From Chloroflexota bacterium (GTDB lineage Bacteria; Chloroflexota; Dehalococcoidia; UBA1127; JACQUN01), in NCBI GenBank assembly GCA_016210285.1, contig JACQUN010000146.1, positions 1-19,964 on the forward strand: a stretch of DNA of 19,964 nucleotides, read 5' to 3'. Numbering within the stretch: position 1 is the first letter of the stretch; every line of letters begins with the position of its first letter. Under the pieces are notes generated by a model. That model did not search any database and was not told the DNA's origin. It worked only from the letters and a program-made list of their open reading frames with translations. The translations under genes and the position numbers were made by a program. This document shows, one piece after another, positions 13,134 through 19,964 of this stretch.

Positions 13134-15308
13134 TCAGGACACTAGGTCGTCCAGCAGTGCCAAAACCTCATCTGGGGATTCCACGTTGAATTTCGCAGAC
13201 GACGACGAGAAACCCACGCGGATGGAAAAGGCGTTTTCCGGCAGGGTGCTGAAGAGGCTCTCGTCCGTCCAGTCATCGCCCACAGCCAGGATGAAATCCT
13301 GGGGTTCCCTCGCAAGATAATGCAAGTAGAATGCCCCCTTGCTGACTCCGCTGCTCTTCACCTCCACAACCTTGTTCCCTGGGAGCACATGGATATCAAG
13401 GTTTGCCGTCAGCTCTGTCAATGCGTCAACCAGTTCCCGTGCTGCGGCTAGTGCGCTCTCTTCGTCGGCTTTCCGATAATGCCAGCAGAGAGAGAAATCC
13501 TTTTCCTCAATAGATGACCCAGGTATCCTCTCTACAAAGAGTGCCAGTATCGGCCTGATGCGGGACTTCCAGCGAGTATTGAGTTTGGCAAGTGCCTCCC
13601 AACTGGAGTTTCCTTTCCACCTGACCCATGCCCCGTGTTCGGCTACAAGGGTGATTGGAAGGCCGCCGAACCACCGTTCTAGGCTCTGCCTCTCGCGACC
13701 GCTTAGCAGAACGAGTTTACTGCTTGGGGTGCTGGCGAGGGCTCTCAAAAGGCTCATCACGCGAGTAGTGGGCCGGGCCCTATTGGGCCGTTCGGTAAAG
13801 GGGGCCAGGGTCCCATCGTAGTCCAAGAGAAACAACCTTCTGGTGGCGCGGCGATAACTCTCTACAAGCTCCCTCCGCTCGGCATGGTCGAGTAAGCGGG
13901 CAGCCAACTCCAAGCTGAGCGCACTTGCCTCCCTTAACTTGTACAGGAACCTTTCTGCCCAGCGCCGCACATCGTGCCTTTCAAGCCTTGACCTCATGGC
14001 GCGGTTGCGACTCTTTTGCTCTCTCAGGGGCATGAGCAGCGCCCGATGGAGCGCCTCGGCAACCTCTTCCTTGCTGTTGGGATTCACGACGATAGCTTCG
14101 GGGAGCTCCTTCGCAGCACCCGCCGCCTCGGACAGGATGAGGATACCTGCGCCATCGGTTCTTGAAGCGACGTACTCTTTGGCTATGAGGTTCATTCCGT
14201 CCCGAAGGGGCGTAATGAGGGCAACGTCTGCACCGCAGTACAGTGCCGCAAGCTCATGAAAGCTCAAAGAACGGTATATGTACTGGATGGGGGTCCACTC
14301 GATGGTCCCATATTGGCTGTTTATCTGGCCAACTGATCTGTCTATCTCCCTTTTCAGAAGGGCATAGTGCTCTACTTTCTCCCGTGAGGGAACTATAACG
14401 ACAACGAAGACGACGCGCCCGCGCCACTGGGTGTATCTGGCATAGAACTCCTCGATGGCTTCGAGCTGTTGAGGGATGCCCTTGGTGTAATCTAGTCGGG
14501 CCACGGAGAAAACCAAACGGTGTGGGCCTTTCCAGGCCCTTATTCTGTGCATTTCCTCCTGAGCTTCTGGATTCGTGGCAGAGTCGGCAAACCTCTGGAA
14601 GTCAATGCCCATTGGGAAGACATCTACTTGAACAACCCGGTGCCCTGCCATCACCTGCCCCATGTCATTGTCATAGCCTATGACACGCCTTACGCACCCC
14701 AAGAAGGCCTGTGCGTATTCGTAGGTATGAAAGCCCACCAGATTACAGGCCAGCAGACTGTCCACAAGCTGTCGGTGCCACGGTAATAGCGCAAAGACGT
14801 CATAACGTGGAAAAGGGATGTGCAAGAAGAAGCCGATGGCAGCATCGGGCAGCCGCTCCCGGAGATACTTTGGGAGCAGCATGAGGTGGTAATCGTGGAC
14901 CCAGATGGTATCGTCAGGTTGGGCGAGTTCGACAACCGCCTCGCAAAAGAGCCTGTTTGCCTCCTGATAAGCCTCCCACTCGTTTGCTGAATACCTAGTG
15001 TACATGGGGAACGTGTGCATAAGAGGCCACAGCGTCTTGTTGGTAAAACCTTCGTAGAATCTCTCGGCAACACGTTCCGGCAAAAAGACAGGGTAGCAGT
15101 TAAACTCGGAAAGCAATTTGGCTGCGGTTTCCGCGCGCTGTGGTGGGGCTACCACCCCGGGCCATCCAATCCACATAGCCCCGTGCTCCTGGTAAAAGGA
15201 GCCCAGCCCGGTGGCCAAGCCGCCGGCACTGGTACTGAGGAATAGCTCAGAGTCCCGCACCTCGGCAGTCACCGGCAACCGATTAGATACGATCAACAGC
15301 CTACCCAT
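13134..15308 (-). CDS. Bifunctional trehalose-6-phosphate synthase/phosphatase
   Basis: This 724-aa fused enzyme makes trehalose from UDP-glucose and glucose 6-phosphate via trehalose 6-phosphate. The N-terminal GT20 synthase (1 to about 465) shows LLIVSNRLP, GGLATGL, WPLMHTFP, VHDYHLMLLP (about 137-146), SVARLDYTKGIP and LRDGMNLIAKEYVA. The C-terminal HAD phosphatase (about 485-724) shows the nucleophile motif DYDGTLAPF (Asp496, Asp498), LLSGR (about 534-538) and GDDWTDE (about 677-683). All catalytic motifs look intact. The ATG at 15308 has AGGGG 7 nt upstream; a GTG at 15365 adds an atypical leader. Third-position GC looks lower than in neighbouring genes, a possible sign of transfer. Trehalose suggests osmotic, heat or desiccation protection. 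It has its own promoter at 15401-15430. Confidence 0.95.
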   Translation of the reverse strand: MGRLLIVSNRLPVTAEVRDSELFLSTSAGGLATGLGSFYQEHGAMWIGWPGVVAPPQRAETAAKLLSEFNCYPVFLPERVAERFYEGFTNKTLWPLMHTFPMYTRYSANEWEAYQEANRLFCEAVVELAQPDDTIWVHDYHLMLLPKYLRERLPDAAIGFFLHIPFPRYDVFALLPWHRQLVDSLLACNLVGFHTYEYAQAFLGCVRRVIGYDNDMGQVMAGHRVVQVDVFPMGIDFQRFADSATNPEAQEEMHRIRAWKGPHRLVFSVARLDYTKGIPQQLEAIEEFYARYTQWRGRVVFVVVIVPSREKVEHYALLKREIDRSVGQINSQYGTIEWTPIQYIYRSLSFHELAALYCGADVALITPLRDGMNLIAKEYVASRTDGAGILILSEAAGAAKELPEAIVVNPNSKEEVAEALHRALLMPLREQKSRNRAMRSRLERHDVRRWAERFLYKLREASALSLELAARLLDHAERRELVESYRRATRRLFLLDYDGTLAPFTERPNRARPTTRVMSLLRALASTPSSKLVLLSGRERQSLERWFGGLPITLVAEHGAWVRWKGNSSWEALAKLNTRWKSRIRPILALFVERIPGSSIEEKDFSLCWHYRKADEESALAAARELVDALTELTANLDIHVLPGNKVVEVKSSGVSKGAFYLHYLAREPQDFILAVGDDWTDESLFSTLPENAFSIRVGFSSSSAKFNVESPDEVLALLDDLVS

Positions 15309-15400
15309 GCCCGTGCCCCTCAGAAAGTGGTTATCTGCCTGCTTGGCGTGGCCGGAAAGCTTCACCCTTGCACTGCCTCAGTTGAGGGCCTACATGCCAT

Positions 15401-15430
15401 ACTATACCACCCAGAGCGGACGTCTCTCAA
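15401..15430 (-). promoter_or_regulatory. Promoter of the trehalose synthase/phosphatase gene
   Basis: On the minus strand, -35 TTGAGA (15425-15430), an 18-nt spacer and -10 TATAGT (15401-15406) with upstream TGG (extended -10). The transcript start near 15394 gives a leader of about 86 nt before the ATG at 15308. Confidence 0.62.
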
Positions 15431-15712
15431 GGGTTTAGACCAATGGTTAGTATGCTTGCCCCGTGCCGCCTCTGGCACAGTTGCACCGCACCATGCGAAT
15501 GGCCTATCGTAAACTCGATGACCAGGGCCACGTGCAATGAGATGGCCAATAGGAAAGCCATCATAGGGACGGAAAGAGAGGGCTGGTGTCCGGCCTGGCC
15601 CTCCGTCACGACCATGGGAGCCAATCCATCAGTGACGACTTCCAGGACGAACTCCGCTTCCTGGGGATCCACTCCAGCACGGCCTTCGTCCGGGAGCCGG
15701 AAGGGAACGGCT
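15431..15712. other. Gene-less stretch upstream of the trehalose gene
   Basis: No supported gene. The minus-strand frame through 15427-15966 and the plus-strand frames lack ribosome sites and coherent products. A piece near 15640-15690 (DDFQDELRFLGIHSST in one plus frame) faintly resembles the N-terminal half of PfkB-family kinases and may belong to the same decayed gene as 15713-15853, out of frame with it. Confidence 0.4.
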
Positions 15713-15853
15713 TCAGCGCAGCGGGCTGCGGAGGTGTTGCTGGGGAAAGGGGTCAAAGCAGTCATCGTCACCCTGGGAGCCCAGGGAGCCCAGGAGTCCA
15801 TGCCCCCACGGGCCGAAGTGGAGGCCTTCCCCGCTGCCCGCGACCGCTGGTAA
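15713..15853 (+). pseudogene. Remnant of a ribokinase/PfkB-family sugar kinase
   Basis: A 46-codon fragment reads SAQRAAEVLLGKGVKAVIVT then LGAQGAQESM. This is the conserved AAxxLLxxGVKxVIVTLGxxGA strand-loop of ribokinase-type carbohydrate kinases that normally precedes the DTTGAGD active-site motif. Here the frame stops soon after AEVEAFPAARDRW, the active-site half is missing, and there is no intact N-terminal half in frame. The truncation point lies about 8 nt before the MITE-like element at 15862-15985, suggesting that insertion or associated deletion removed the rest. Confidence 0.55.
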
Positions 15854-15861
15854 TGCCCCTG

Positions 15862-15985
15862 GCCTGTTGAAAACCCTCGAGGGGCGGATGCGCTCGGGGA
15901 GCAGCCCTGGGTTGAACCCGGTCTCGCAAGCACGCCCTGAGCGAAGCCGAAGGGAAACGAACCCACGCGGCTCTTCTCAACAGGC
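15862..15985. repeat. MITE-like element with 9-bp terminal inverted repeats
   Basis: A 124-bp segment begins GCCTGTTGA and ends TCAACAGGC; the arms extend to 11 of 12 matching bases. It contains no gene but carries a CCCTGAGCGAAGCCGAAGGG block of the kind seen in dispersed REP-type repeats. A near-copy of the terminal sequence (TTTTCAACAGCC) occurs at about 42-53. It could be a non-autonomous mobile element or a composite of two repeats. Confidence 0.4.
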
Positions 15986-16038
15986 TATTCCGGGGTAGAA
16001 TGGAAGGGCAGAGTCGGGCGGGGCGAACGGAGGGTGCG

Positions 16039-17037
16039 ATGAAGGACAGGCAACCTGTGCCCCCCCAGGAGATGCAGGGCGATCAGCCCTGGCCGGAGCG
16101 GTGGACCATCCCACGCAGCTTCTTCGGAGCGCCGCTGTGCCAGGACCTGGGAACCCTGAGCGCCGATATCGCCTTCATCGGCGTCCCCTTCGACCAGGGC
16201 ACCGTCAACCGCCCAGGGGCCCGCTTCGGCCCCAACGCCGTCCGGGACACCCGCATCTACGGGTATGTCAGCACCCTGGAGAACACCGTGGCGGGCGGCT
16301 ACTTCGACATTGACGCCGATGCGGAGCTCCTGCGGGGCGTCACCATGGCCGACTGCGGCGACGTCAACGTGGTGCCCGCCGATGTCCAGCAGACCTTTGA
16401 GCGGCTCACCGCCACGGTGCGCAAGATGCTCGACCAAGGGGCATTTCCGGTCATCGTCGGTGGCGACCACTCCATCACCTTCCCTGCTGTTCGGGGCTTT
16501 GACCGCTACCCATCCCTGGACATCGTCCACTTTGACGCCCACATGGACTACGAGCACCACTACCAGGGCTCCCTCTACTGGCACGGCAGCCCCATCCGCC
16601 GGTGCGCAGAGCTCCCCTTCGTCCGCAACATCACCTCCATCGGCGTTCGGGTTGCGCGCCGCAAACCCTACGAGGCAGCCCGGGAGCGGGGAAACCTTGT
16701 GATCACCACGGAACGCCTGCGTCAGCTTGGCCCCCAGGGAGCGGCTGCCCTGGTGCCCAGGGCCGACGTCCTGTATGTCACCCTGGACATTGACGTGCTG
16801 GACCCGGCCCAGGCCCCAGGCACCGGCACGCCTGCCCCCGGCGGCCTGACCTACTTCGAGGTGCGGGACGCGTTGCGGGAGGTGATGAGGAAAGGCACGG
16901 TGGTGGGCATGGACGTGGTGGAGGTGGCCCCCAGCTACGACTGGGCGCAGAACACGGCCCAGGTGGCCGCAAAGCTCATCATTGACGTGCTGAGCGTGCG
17001 GTTCCCTTCCAGGGAAGGTCCCCTCCAGGGATCCTAG
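16039..17037 (+). CDS. Arginase/agmatinase family (ureohydrolase) enzyme
   Basis: This 332-aa enzyme hydrolyses a guanidino C-N bond with a binuclear Mn (or Ni) centre. All six metal ligands of the family are visible: His144 in GGDHSI, Asp166, His168 and Asp170 in FDAHMDYE, and Asp250 and Asp252 in LDIDVLDP. The family signature ending APGTGTPAPGG follows. RPGARFGPNAVRD near 58-70 is also typical. Length and pattern are closest to agmatinase, but guanidine, guanidinobutyrate or other guanidino substrates are equally possible. The ATG at 16039 follows GGAGGG by 4 nt; an in-frame ATG at 16000 lacks this. A -10-like TAGAAT at 15996-16001 is a possible promoter element. It is followed after 24 nt by a crotonase gene. 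Confidence 0.9.
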   Translation: MKDRQPVPPQEMQGDQPWPERWTIPRSFFGAPLCQDLGTLSADIAFIGVPFDQGTVNRPGARFGPNAVRDTRIYGYVSTLENTVAGGYFDIDADAELLRGVTMADCGDVNVVPADVQQTFERLTATVRKMLDQGAFPVIVGGDHSITFPAVRGFDRYPSLDIVHFDAHMDYEHHYQGSLYWHGSPIRRCAELPFVRNITSIGVRVARRKPYEAARERGNLVITTERLRQLGPQGAAALVPRADVLYVTLDIDVLDPAQAPGTGTPAPGGLTYFEVRDALREVMRKGTVVGMDVVEVAPSYDWAQNTAQVAAKLIIDVLSVRFPSREGPLQGS

Positions 17038-17061
17038 AGAAGCCAGAGAGCGGAGGAGAGC

Positions 17062-17919
17062 ATGCCATACCAGTTCATTCAGGTCGAGGAAAAGGACGGC
17101 GTCCTCAGCGTCACCATGGACGACCCCAGGACGCGCAACGCCCTGGGGCCCGAGATGAGCAAGGAGATCAACGAGGTGCTGGACCGCCTGGAGGCGGACG
17201 CCAGCCTGCGCGTGTTGCTCCTCACCGGCCGGGACCCCGCCTTCTGCTCCGGCGCCAATGTCCGCGGCTTCCAGCGCGGCATCGAGCAGCGGGAGCAGGC
17301 AGCCGAGGCCCTACCCCCGCCCACCCCCTGGGAGCACATGGAGAAACGCTACGCCCTGAAGCTTCGCAGGGGGGAGGCACAGGAGGAGCGAGCCCGCTTC
17401 CTTCCCCTGCGCCTCTGGGAGACACACAAGCCCACCATCGCCGCCGTCAACGGCTACGCCATGGGAGTGGGCCTGGGGCTGGCCCTCTCCTGTGACATCC
17501 GCATCGCCTCGGAGAAGGCGGGCTTCTCCGAGGCCTTCATCCGCATGGGCCTTATCCCCGCCGACGGAAGCTGCTGGCAGCTCCCCCGCCTCATCGGCCT
17601 CAGCAACACGTTTCTGATGCAATACACCGGGGATATTATCCCTGCGCAGGACGCCTACCGCCTGGGCCTGGTGAGCAGGGTGGTCGCCCACGAGGAGCTT
17701 CCGGCGGTGGCGCTGGAGATTGCCCAGCGGCTGGCCCAGGGCCCCACCTATGGCATGGGCCTTATCAAGTACCTGGTGCACAACTCCTTGACCATGGATT
17801 TCAAGGAGAGCCTGGAGATGGCCGGGGCGGCCCAGGAGCTTGCCCGCCAGACGGAAGACCACAAAGAGGGCGTGCGGGCCTTCCTGGAGAAGCGGAAGCC
17901 TGCCTATAAGGGCCGCTAG
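17062..17919 (+). CDS. Enoyl-CoA hydratase/isomerase family protein, atypical active site
   Basis: This 285-aa crotonase-fold protein has the oxyanion-hole segments GRDPAFCSGANVRGF (about 56-70) and NGYAMGVGLGLAL (about 130-142). Both glutamates of classical enoyl-CoA hydratase are missing: the first is Gly139, and the GQPE site reads FSEAF. Instead it has FSEAFIRMGLIPADGS with Asp168, like the PaaG-type isomerase pattern GLxPDxG, so an isomerase or other crotonase reaction is more likely than hydration. An insert at about 75-115 is longer than usual. The ATG follows CGGAGGAG. It is 24 nt downstream of the ureohydrolase, probably in one operon, though the metabolic link is unclear. Confidence 0.85.
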   Translation: MPYQFIQVEEKDGVLSVTMDDPRTRNALGPEMSKEINEVLDRLEADASLRVLLLTGRDPAFCSGANVRGFQRGIEQREQAAEALPPPTPWEHMEKRYALKLRRGEAQEERARFLPLRLWETHKPTIAAVNGYAMGVGLGLALSCDIRIASEKAGFSEAFIRMGLIPADGSCWQLPRLIGLSNTFLMQYTGDIIPAQDAYRLGLVSRVVAHEELPAVALEIAQRLAQGPTYGMGLIKYLVHNSLTMDFKESLEMAGAAQELARQTEDHKEGVRAFLEKRKPAYKGR

Positions 17920-17984
17920 GGGAAGTTGGTCATGAGGCGCTGCCTCGCCACCCACGTATGAAAAACAGGCCTGCCCCCGTTCAG

Positions 17985-18043
17985 GGTTCGACAGGCTCAC
18001 GGCGAGCGGGGTTGGTGACCGCTCATCCTGAGCTTGTCGAAGG
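17985..18043. repeat. REP-like inverted repeat
   Basis: Two imperfect 25-bp arms (17985-18009, starting GGTTCGACAGGCTCA; 18019-18043, containing CCTGAGCTTGTCGAAGG) face each other across 9 nt. The TTCGACAGGCTCA / TGAGCTTGTCGAA pair is a familiar dispersed bacterial palindrome. It lies between the crotonase gene and the nuo operon and could also stop transcription. The rest of the 17920-18274 stretch holds no supported gene. Confidence 0.65.
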
Positions 18044-18214
18044 GTGGGCGGTCGTTTTCTGAGCAGTGCCCAGGGGCAGAACGGGCAAGCCCAGCCACGA
18101 CCTGGAGCGCAGGCCCCCGGCGAGTTGGTTCGCAGGGCTGTGGGCGTTCGTGGTGCGAGTGCACCACTCCGCCGTGTGACGGCCCGCCGTGTGGGAGATT
18201 GTGGAACCTTTCAC

Positions 18215-18243
18215 TTGTGTTTTGCCCCTTGCTGTGCTACAGT
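18215..18243 (+). promoter_or_regulatory. Candidate promoter of the nuo operon
   Basis: A -35-like TTGTGT (18215-18220), a 17-nt spacer and TACAGT (18238-18243) preceded by TGC give an extended -10 promoter. The leader would be about 25 nt before nuoA. The -35 is weak, so the call depends on the extended -10 and on position. Confidence 0.45.
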
Positions 18244-18274
18244 CCCCTGTTGAAGCTTGGGGAGGGTGGAGAGC

Positions 18275-18658
18275 ATGCTGGAAGACTACTACCGCCAGTA
18301 CGGCCTCATCCTCCTTCTAGGTATTGTGGCTGTGGCCGTTCCGGCGGGCATGCTGGGGATCTCCTGGCTCTCCCAGTTCGCTCGCATTCGCCCGCAGAAA
18401 CCCAACCCGGTGAAATCCGAGACCTATGAGTGTGGTATGGAGACCATTGGCGGGCGGTGGCAGCAGTTCAACTTCCGCTACTACCTCCTGGCCCTGCTGT
18501 TCGTGGTCTTCGATGTGGAGGTGGTGTTCCTCTACCCCTGGGCAGTCCACTTCAAGAAGCTGGGCCTTTTCGCCTTCCTGGAGGTCCTTGTCTTTGTCCT
18601 GGTCCTGGTCTTGGGCTGGGTCTATGCCTGGCGCAAACGCGCCCTGGAATGGAGATAG
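18275..18658 (+). CDS. nuoA: NADH-quinone oxidoreductase subunit A
   Basis: This 127-aa membrane subunit of respiratory complex I has three transmembrane helices (about 9-32, 68-90, 97-117). The diagnostic loop [13 protein letters not shown] (Cys53) and helix-2 motif [14 protein letters not shown] (Asp80, Glu82) are both present. NuoA sits at the junction of the quinone-binding arm and the membrane arm. The ATG at 18275 lies 8 nt after GGAGGG; a TTG six codons upstream overlaps that site. The stop overlaps the start region of nuoB. As the first gene of the operon it follows the candidate promoter at 18215-18243. Confidence 0.95.
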   Translation: MLEDYYRQYGLILLLGIVAVAVPAGMLGISWLSQFARIRPQKPNPVKSETYECGMETIGGRWQQFNFRYYLLALLFVVFDVEVVFLYPWAVHFKKLGLFAFLEVLVFVLVLVLGWVYAWRKRALEWR

Positions 18659-18660
18659 CC

Positions 18661-19281
18661 GTGACCCCGGAGCAGCAGACTCAGGCGGCAATGCCGCTTT
18701 CCACCACCACCCTGCACCTGGACCGGCGGGAGGGCCAGGCCATCAACGAGATGAAGGCCACCCACAGCCAGCCCTACCCCGACCCGGTGATCGAGGTCCC
18801 GGAGGACCTGAAGCGCAACCTTGCGGTCACCACGGTGGACGCCCTCCTCAACTGGGGCAGGAAGTCGGCGGTCTGGCCCGTGGCCTTCGGGCTGGCGTGC
18901 TGCGCCTTCGAGATGATGGCCAGCGCCATGTCCCGCTTCGACATCGCCCGCTTCGGGATGGAGGCCTTCCGCCCTTCCCCTCGGCAGGCCGACCTCATGA
19001 TCGTGGCGGGGACCGTCACGTGGAAGATGGCCCCTGCCATCCGTCGCATCTACGACCAGATGGCCGAGCCCAAGTGGGTCATCTCCATGGGGGCCTGCGC
19101 CACCTGCGGCGGCCCCTACTACGAATGCTACAGCGTGGTGCCGGGGGTGAACCGCATCGTGCCCGTGGACGTGTACGTCCCCGGCTGCCCGCCGCGACCC
19201 GACGCCCTCCTGTATGGCATCATGCAGCTCCACGAGAAGATCCGCCGCTACTCCCTCACCCGCCAACCGGCAGGCTTCTGA
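18661..19281 (+). CDS. nuoB: NADH-quinone oxidoreductase subunit B
   Basis: This peripheral-arm subunit of complex I holds the terminal N2 4Fe-4S cluster that reduces quinone. All ligands are visible: tandem Cys80-Cys81 in [10 protein letters not shown], Cys146 in MGACATCGG and Cys176 in VPGCPPRP, with family-like spacing. I chose GTG 18661 (206 aa) because GGAG sits 6 nt upstream; ATG 18649 would add four residues, overlap nuoA by 10 nt and lacks a ribosome site. The N-terminus is about 40 residues longer than minimal NuoB and is hydrophilic. The last base of its TGA is the first base of the nuoC ATG, so translation is coupled. Confidence 0.95.
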   Translation: MTPEQQTQAAMPLSTTTLHLDRREGQAINEMKATHSQPYPDPVIEVPEDLKRNLAVTTVDALLNWGRKSAVWPVAFGLACCAFEMMASAMSRFDIARFGMEAFRPSPRQADLMIVAGTVTWKMAPAIRRIYDQMAEPKWVISMGACATCGGPYYECYSVVPGVNRIVPVDVYVPGCPPRPDALLYGIMQLHEKIRRYSLTRQPAGF

Positions 19282-19727
19282 TGACCAGGGCGTTGCTGGG
19301 AGAAGAGGTCGCCAGGCGCATCCAGGGGGCAGCCCCAGGCAGTGTGGTCGGGTGGAAAGGCGGCGAGGTCTGGGTCGCGCCAGACCATCTCTTGACCGTG
19401 TGCCATCTCCTGAAGGAAGCGCCGGACCTGGCCCTGGACTATCTGGCGGCGGTCACTGCCGTTGACCATATCGAGCACTTTGAGCTGATATACCATCTGA
19501 CGTCCATGCAGCACAACCACAGCCTGGTCCTCAAGGCCAGGGTCTATGGCAGAGACAACCCTCTCGTCCCCTCTGTGGTGAGCGTGTGGCAAGGCGCCGA
19601 GCTCCAGGAACGGGAGGTGTGGGACCTCATGGGGGTGGCCTTCCAGGGACATCCCAATCTGAAGCGGATTCTGACATGGGAGGAGTTCCCAGGCCATCCC
19701 CTTCGTAAGGACTTCCTGGGGGGCTAG
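19281..19727 (+). CDS. nuoC: NADH-quinone oxidoreductase subunit C
   Basis: This 148-aa protein is the 30-kDa-type subunit of the complex I peripheral arm, which lies against NuoD and NuoB and has no cofactor. The signature is clear near the end: WQGAELQEREVWDLMGVAFQ, GHPNLKRILTWEEFPGHPLR, KDF. The ATG overlaps the nuoB stop by one base (TGATG). It is a separate gene, not a nuoCD fusion, and is shorter than many homologues, lacking the usual C-terminal extension. The same reading frame stays open far upstream through nuoB, but that part is an out-of-frame shadow. Confidence 0.94.
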   Translation: MTRALLGEEVARRIQGAAPGSVVGWKGGEVWVAPDHLLTVCHLLKEAPDLALDYLAAVTAVDHIEHFELIYHLTSMQHNHSLVLKARVYGRDNPLVPSVVSVWQGAELQEREVWDLMGVAFQGHPNLKRILTWEEFPGHPLRKDFLGG

Positions 19728-19887
19728 CTGAACAAACGCCGACGATAAGCCATTACGAAACCGCCGCTGCACCGCCGTCTGAAGGCTGCGGCAAGGCGCC
19801 CCGCCTTCATGCGGGGGGAGAAGATGAAATCCCGAGACAACTTCTGGCGCAACGGCAGGGCGGCCAAGCCGGACCTGGAAAAGAGCC
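19728..19887 (+). other. 160-nt spacer inside the nuo operon with hairpin and mini-ORF
   Basis: This gap interrupts an otherwise overlapping operon. It holds a 6-bp hairpin CCCCGC/GCGGGG (19799-19816). Just after it, a 27-codon ORF (19824-19907, MKSRDNFWRNGRAAKPDLEK onward) begins directly behind a GGGGGGAGAAG purine run and overlaps the nuoD start in another frame. No family is recognised. It may be a coupling or leader peptide for nuoD, or chance. Confidence 0.4.
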
Positions 19888-19964
19888 ATGATGACCCTAC
19901 GAAGTGAACCGGTCACCGTCAACATCGGGCCACAGCATCCCAGCACCCACGGGGTGTTCCGCCT
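19888..19964 (+). CDS. nuoD: NADH-quinone oxidoreductase subunit D (5' part, cut by window end)
   Basis: The frame from ATG 19888 (or the next codon, ATG 19891) reads MMTLRSEPVTVNIGPQHPST then HGVFR. VNIGPQHPSTHGVxR is the conserved N-terminal quinone-site segment of the 49-kDa/NuoD subunit, including the His that lies near N2 and the quinone headgroup. Only 25 codons are inside the window. The ribosome site is a weak AAAAGAG. It is fourth in the nuoABCD order. Confidence 0.93.
   Translation, partial: MMTLRSEPVTVNIGPQHPSTHGVFR

Noticed and set aside
15427..15966. 179-codon minus-strand ORF upstream of the trehalose gene
   Set aside because: No ribosome site or family motif, and it runs antisense through the kinase remnant and the MITE-like element.
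18426..19727. Apparent 433-residue protein ending in NuoC
   Set aside because: Only the part from 19281 is NuoC; the upstream portion is an out-of-frame reading of nuoA/nuoB, low-complexity Ser/Trp/Gly-rich.

Overview
The window is GC-rich, densely coded bacterial chromosome. Gene content fits a free-living heterotroph of the Chloroflexota (Dehalococcoidia or SAR202-like). Reasons are the stacked type III CoA-transferases and thiolase/DUF35 pairs, a nuoABCD operon with separate nuoC and nuoD, GC-rich REP-like hairpins, and strong GGAGG ribosome sites. This taxonomic placement is an impression, not a proof. No rRNA, tRNA, CRISPR array, prophage or intact insertion sequence was seen.

Left part (1-7123): a minus-strand pair, an FMN-dependent nitronate monooxygenase-like protein and a 98-aa unknown, is transcribed away from a plus-strand acyl-CoA cluster. 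The two promoters flank a decayed coding remnant. The plus-strand cluster holds two CaiB/BaiF CoA-transferases, an enoyl-CoA hydratase-like protein, a thiolase-fold protein and its DUF35 zinc-ribbon/OB-fold partner. Together they could activate a carboxylic acid as a CoA thioester, hydrate it and cleave a C-C bond. The gene set resembles the anaerobic toluene bbs operon (BbsE/F/H/B/A). However, the thiolase-like protein has lost the catalytic Cys and both catalytic His, with Tyr in place of each His. That points to retro-aldol (Ltp2-like) rather than thiolytic chemistry.

Middle part (7124-13133): a scarred gene-poor stretch carries a transposase C-terminal remnant and a second copy of the decayed fragment. 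It is followed by a large secreted, putatively calcium-binding repeat protein (CNA-B/CarboxypepD_reg-like, thrombospondin type 3, PKD), a second secreted protein of unknown function, an L-lactate permease family transporter, and a 54-aa membrane protein.

Right part (13134-19964): a minus-strand fused trehalose-6-phosphate synthase/phosphatase with its own promoter comes first. Next is a non-coding stretch with a ribokinase-family remnant and a MITE-like element, then an arginase/agmatinase-family hydrolase and a second crotonase-family protein. The window ends with the start of the respiratory complex I operon (nuoA, nuoB, nuoC, truncated nuoD), including an unusual 160-nt spacer between nuoC and nuoD.
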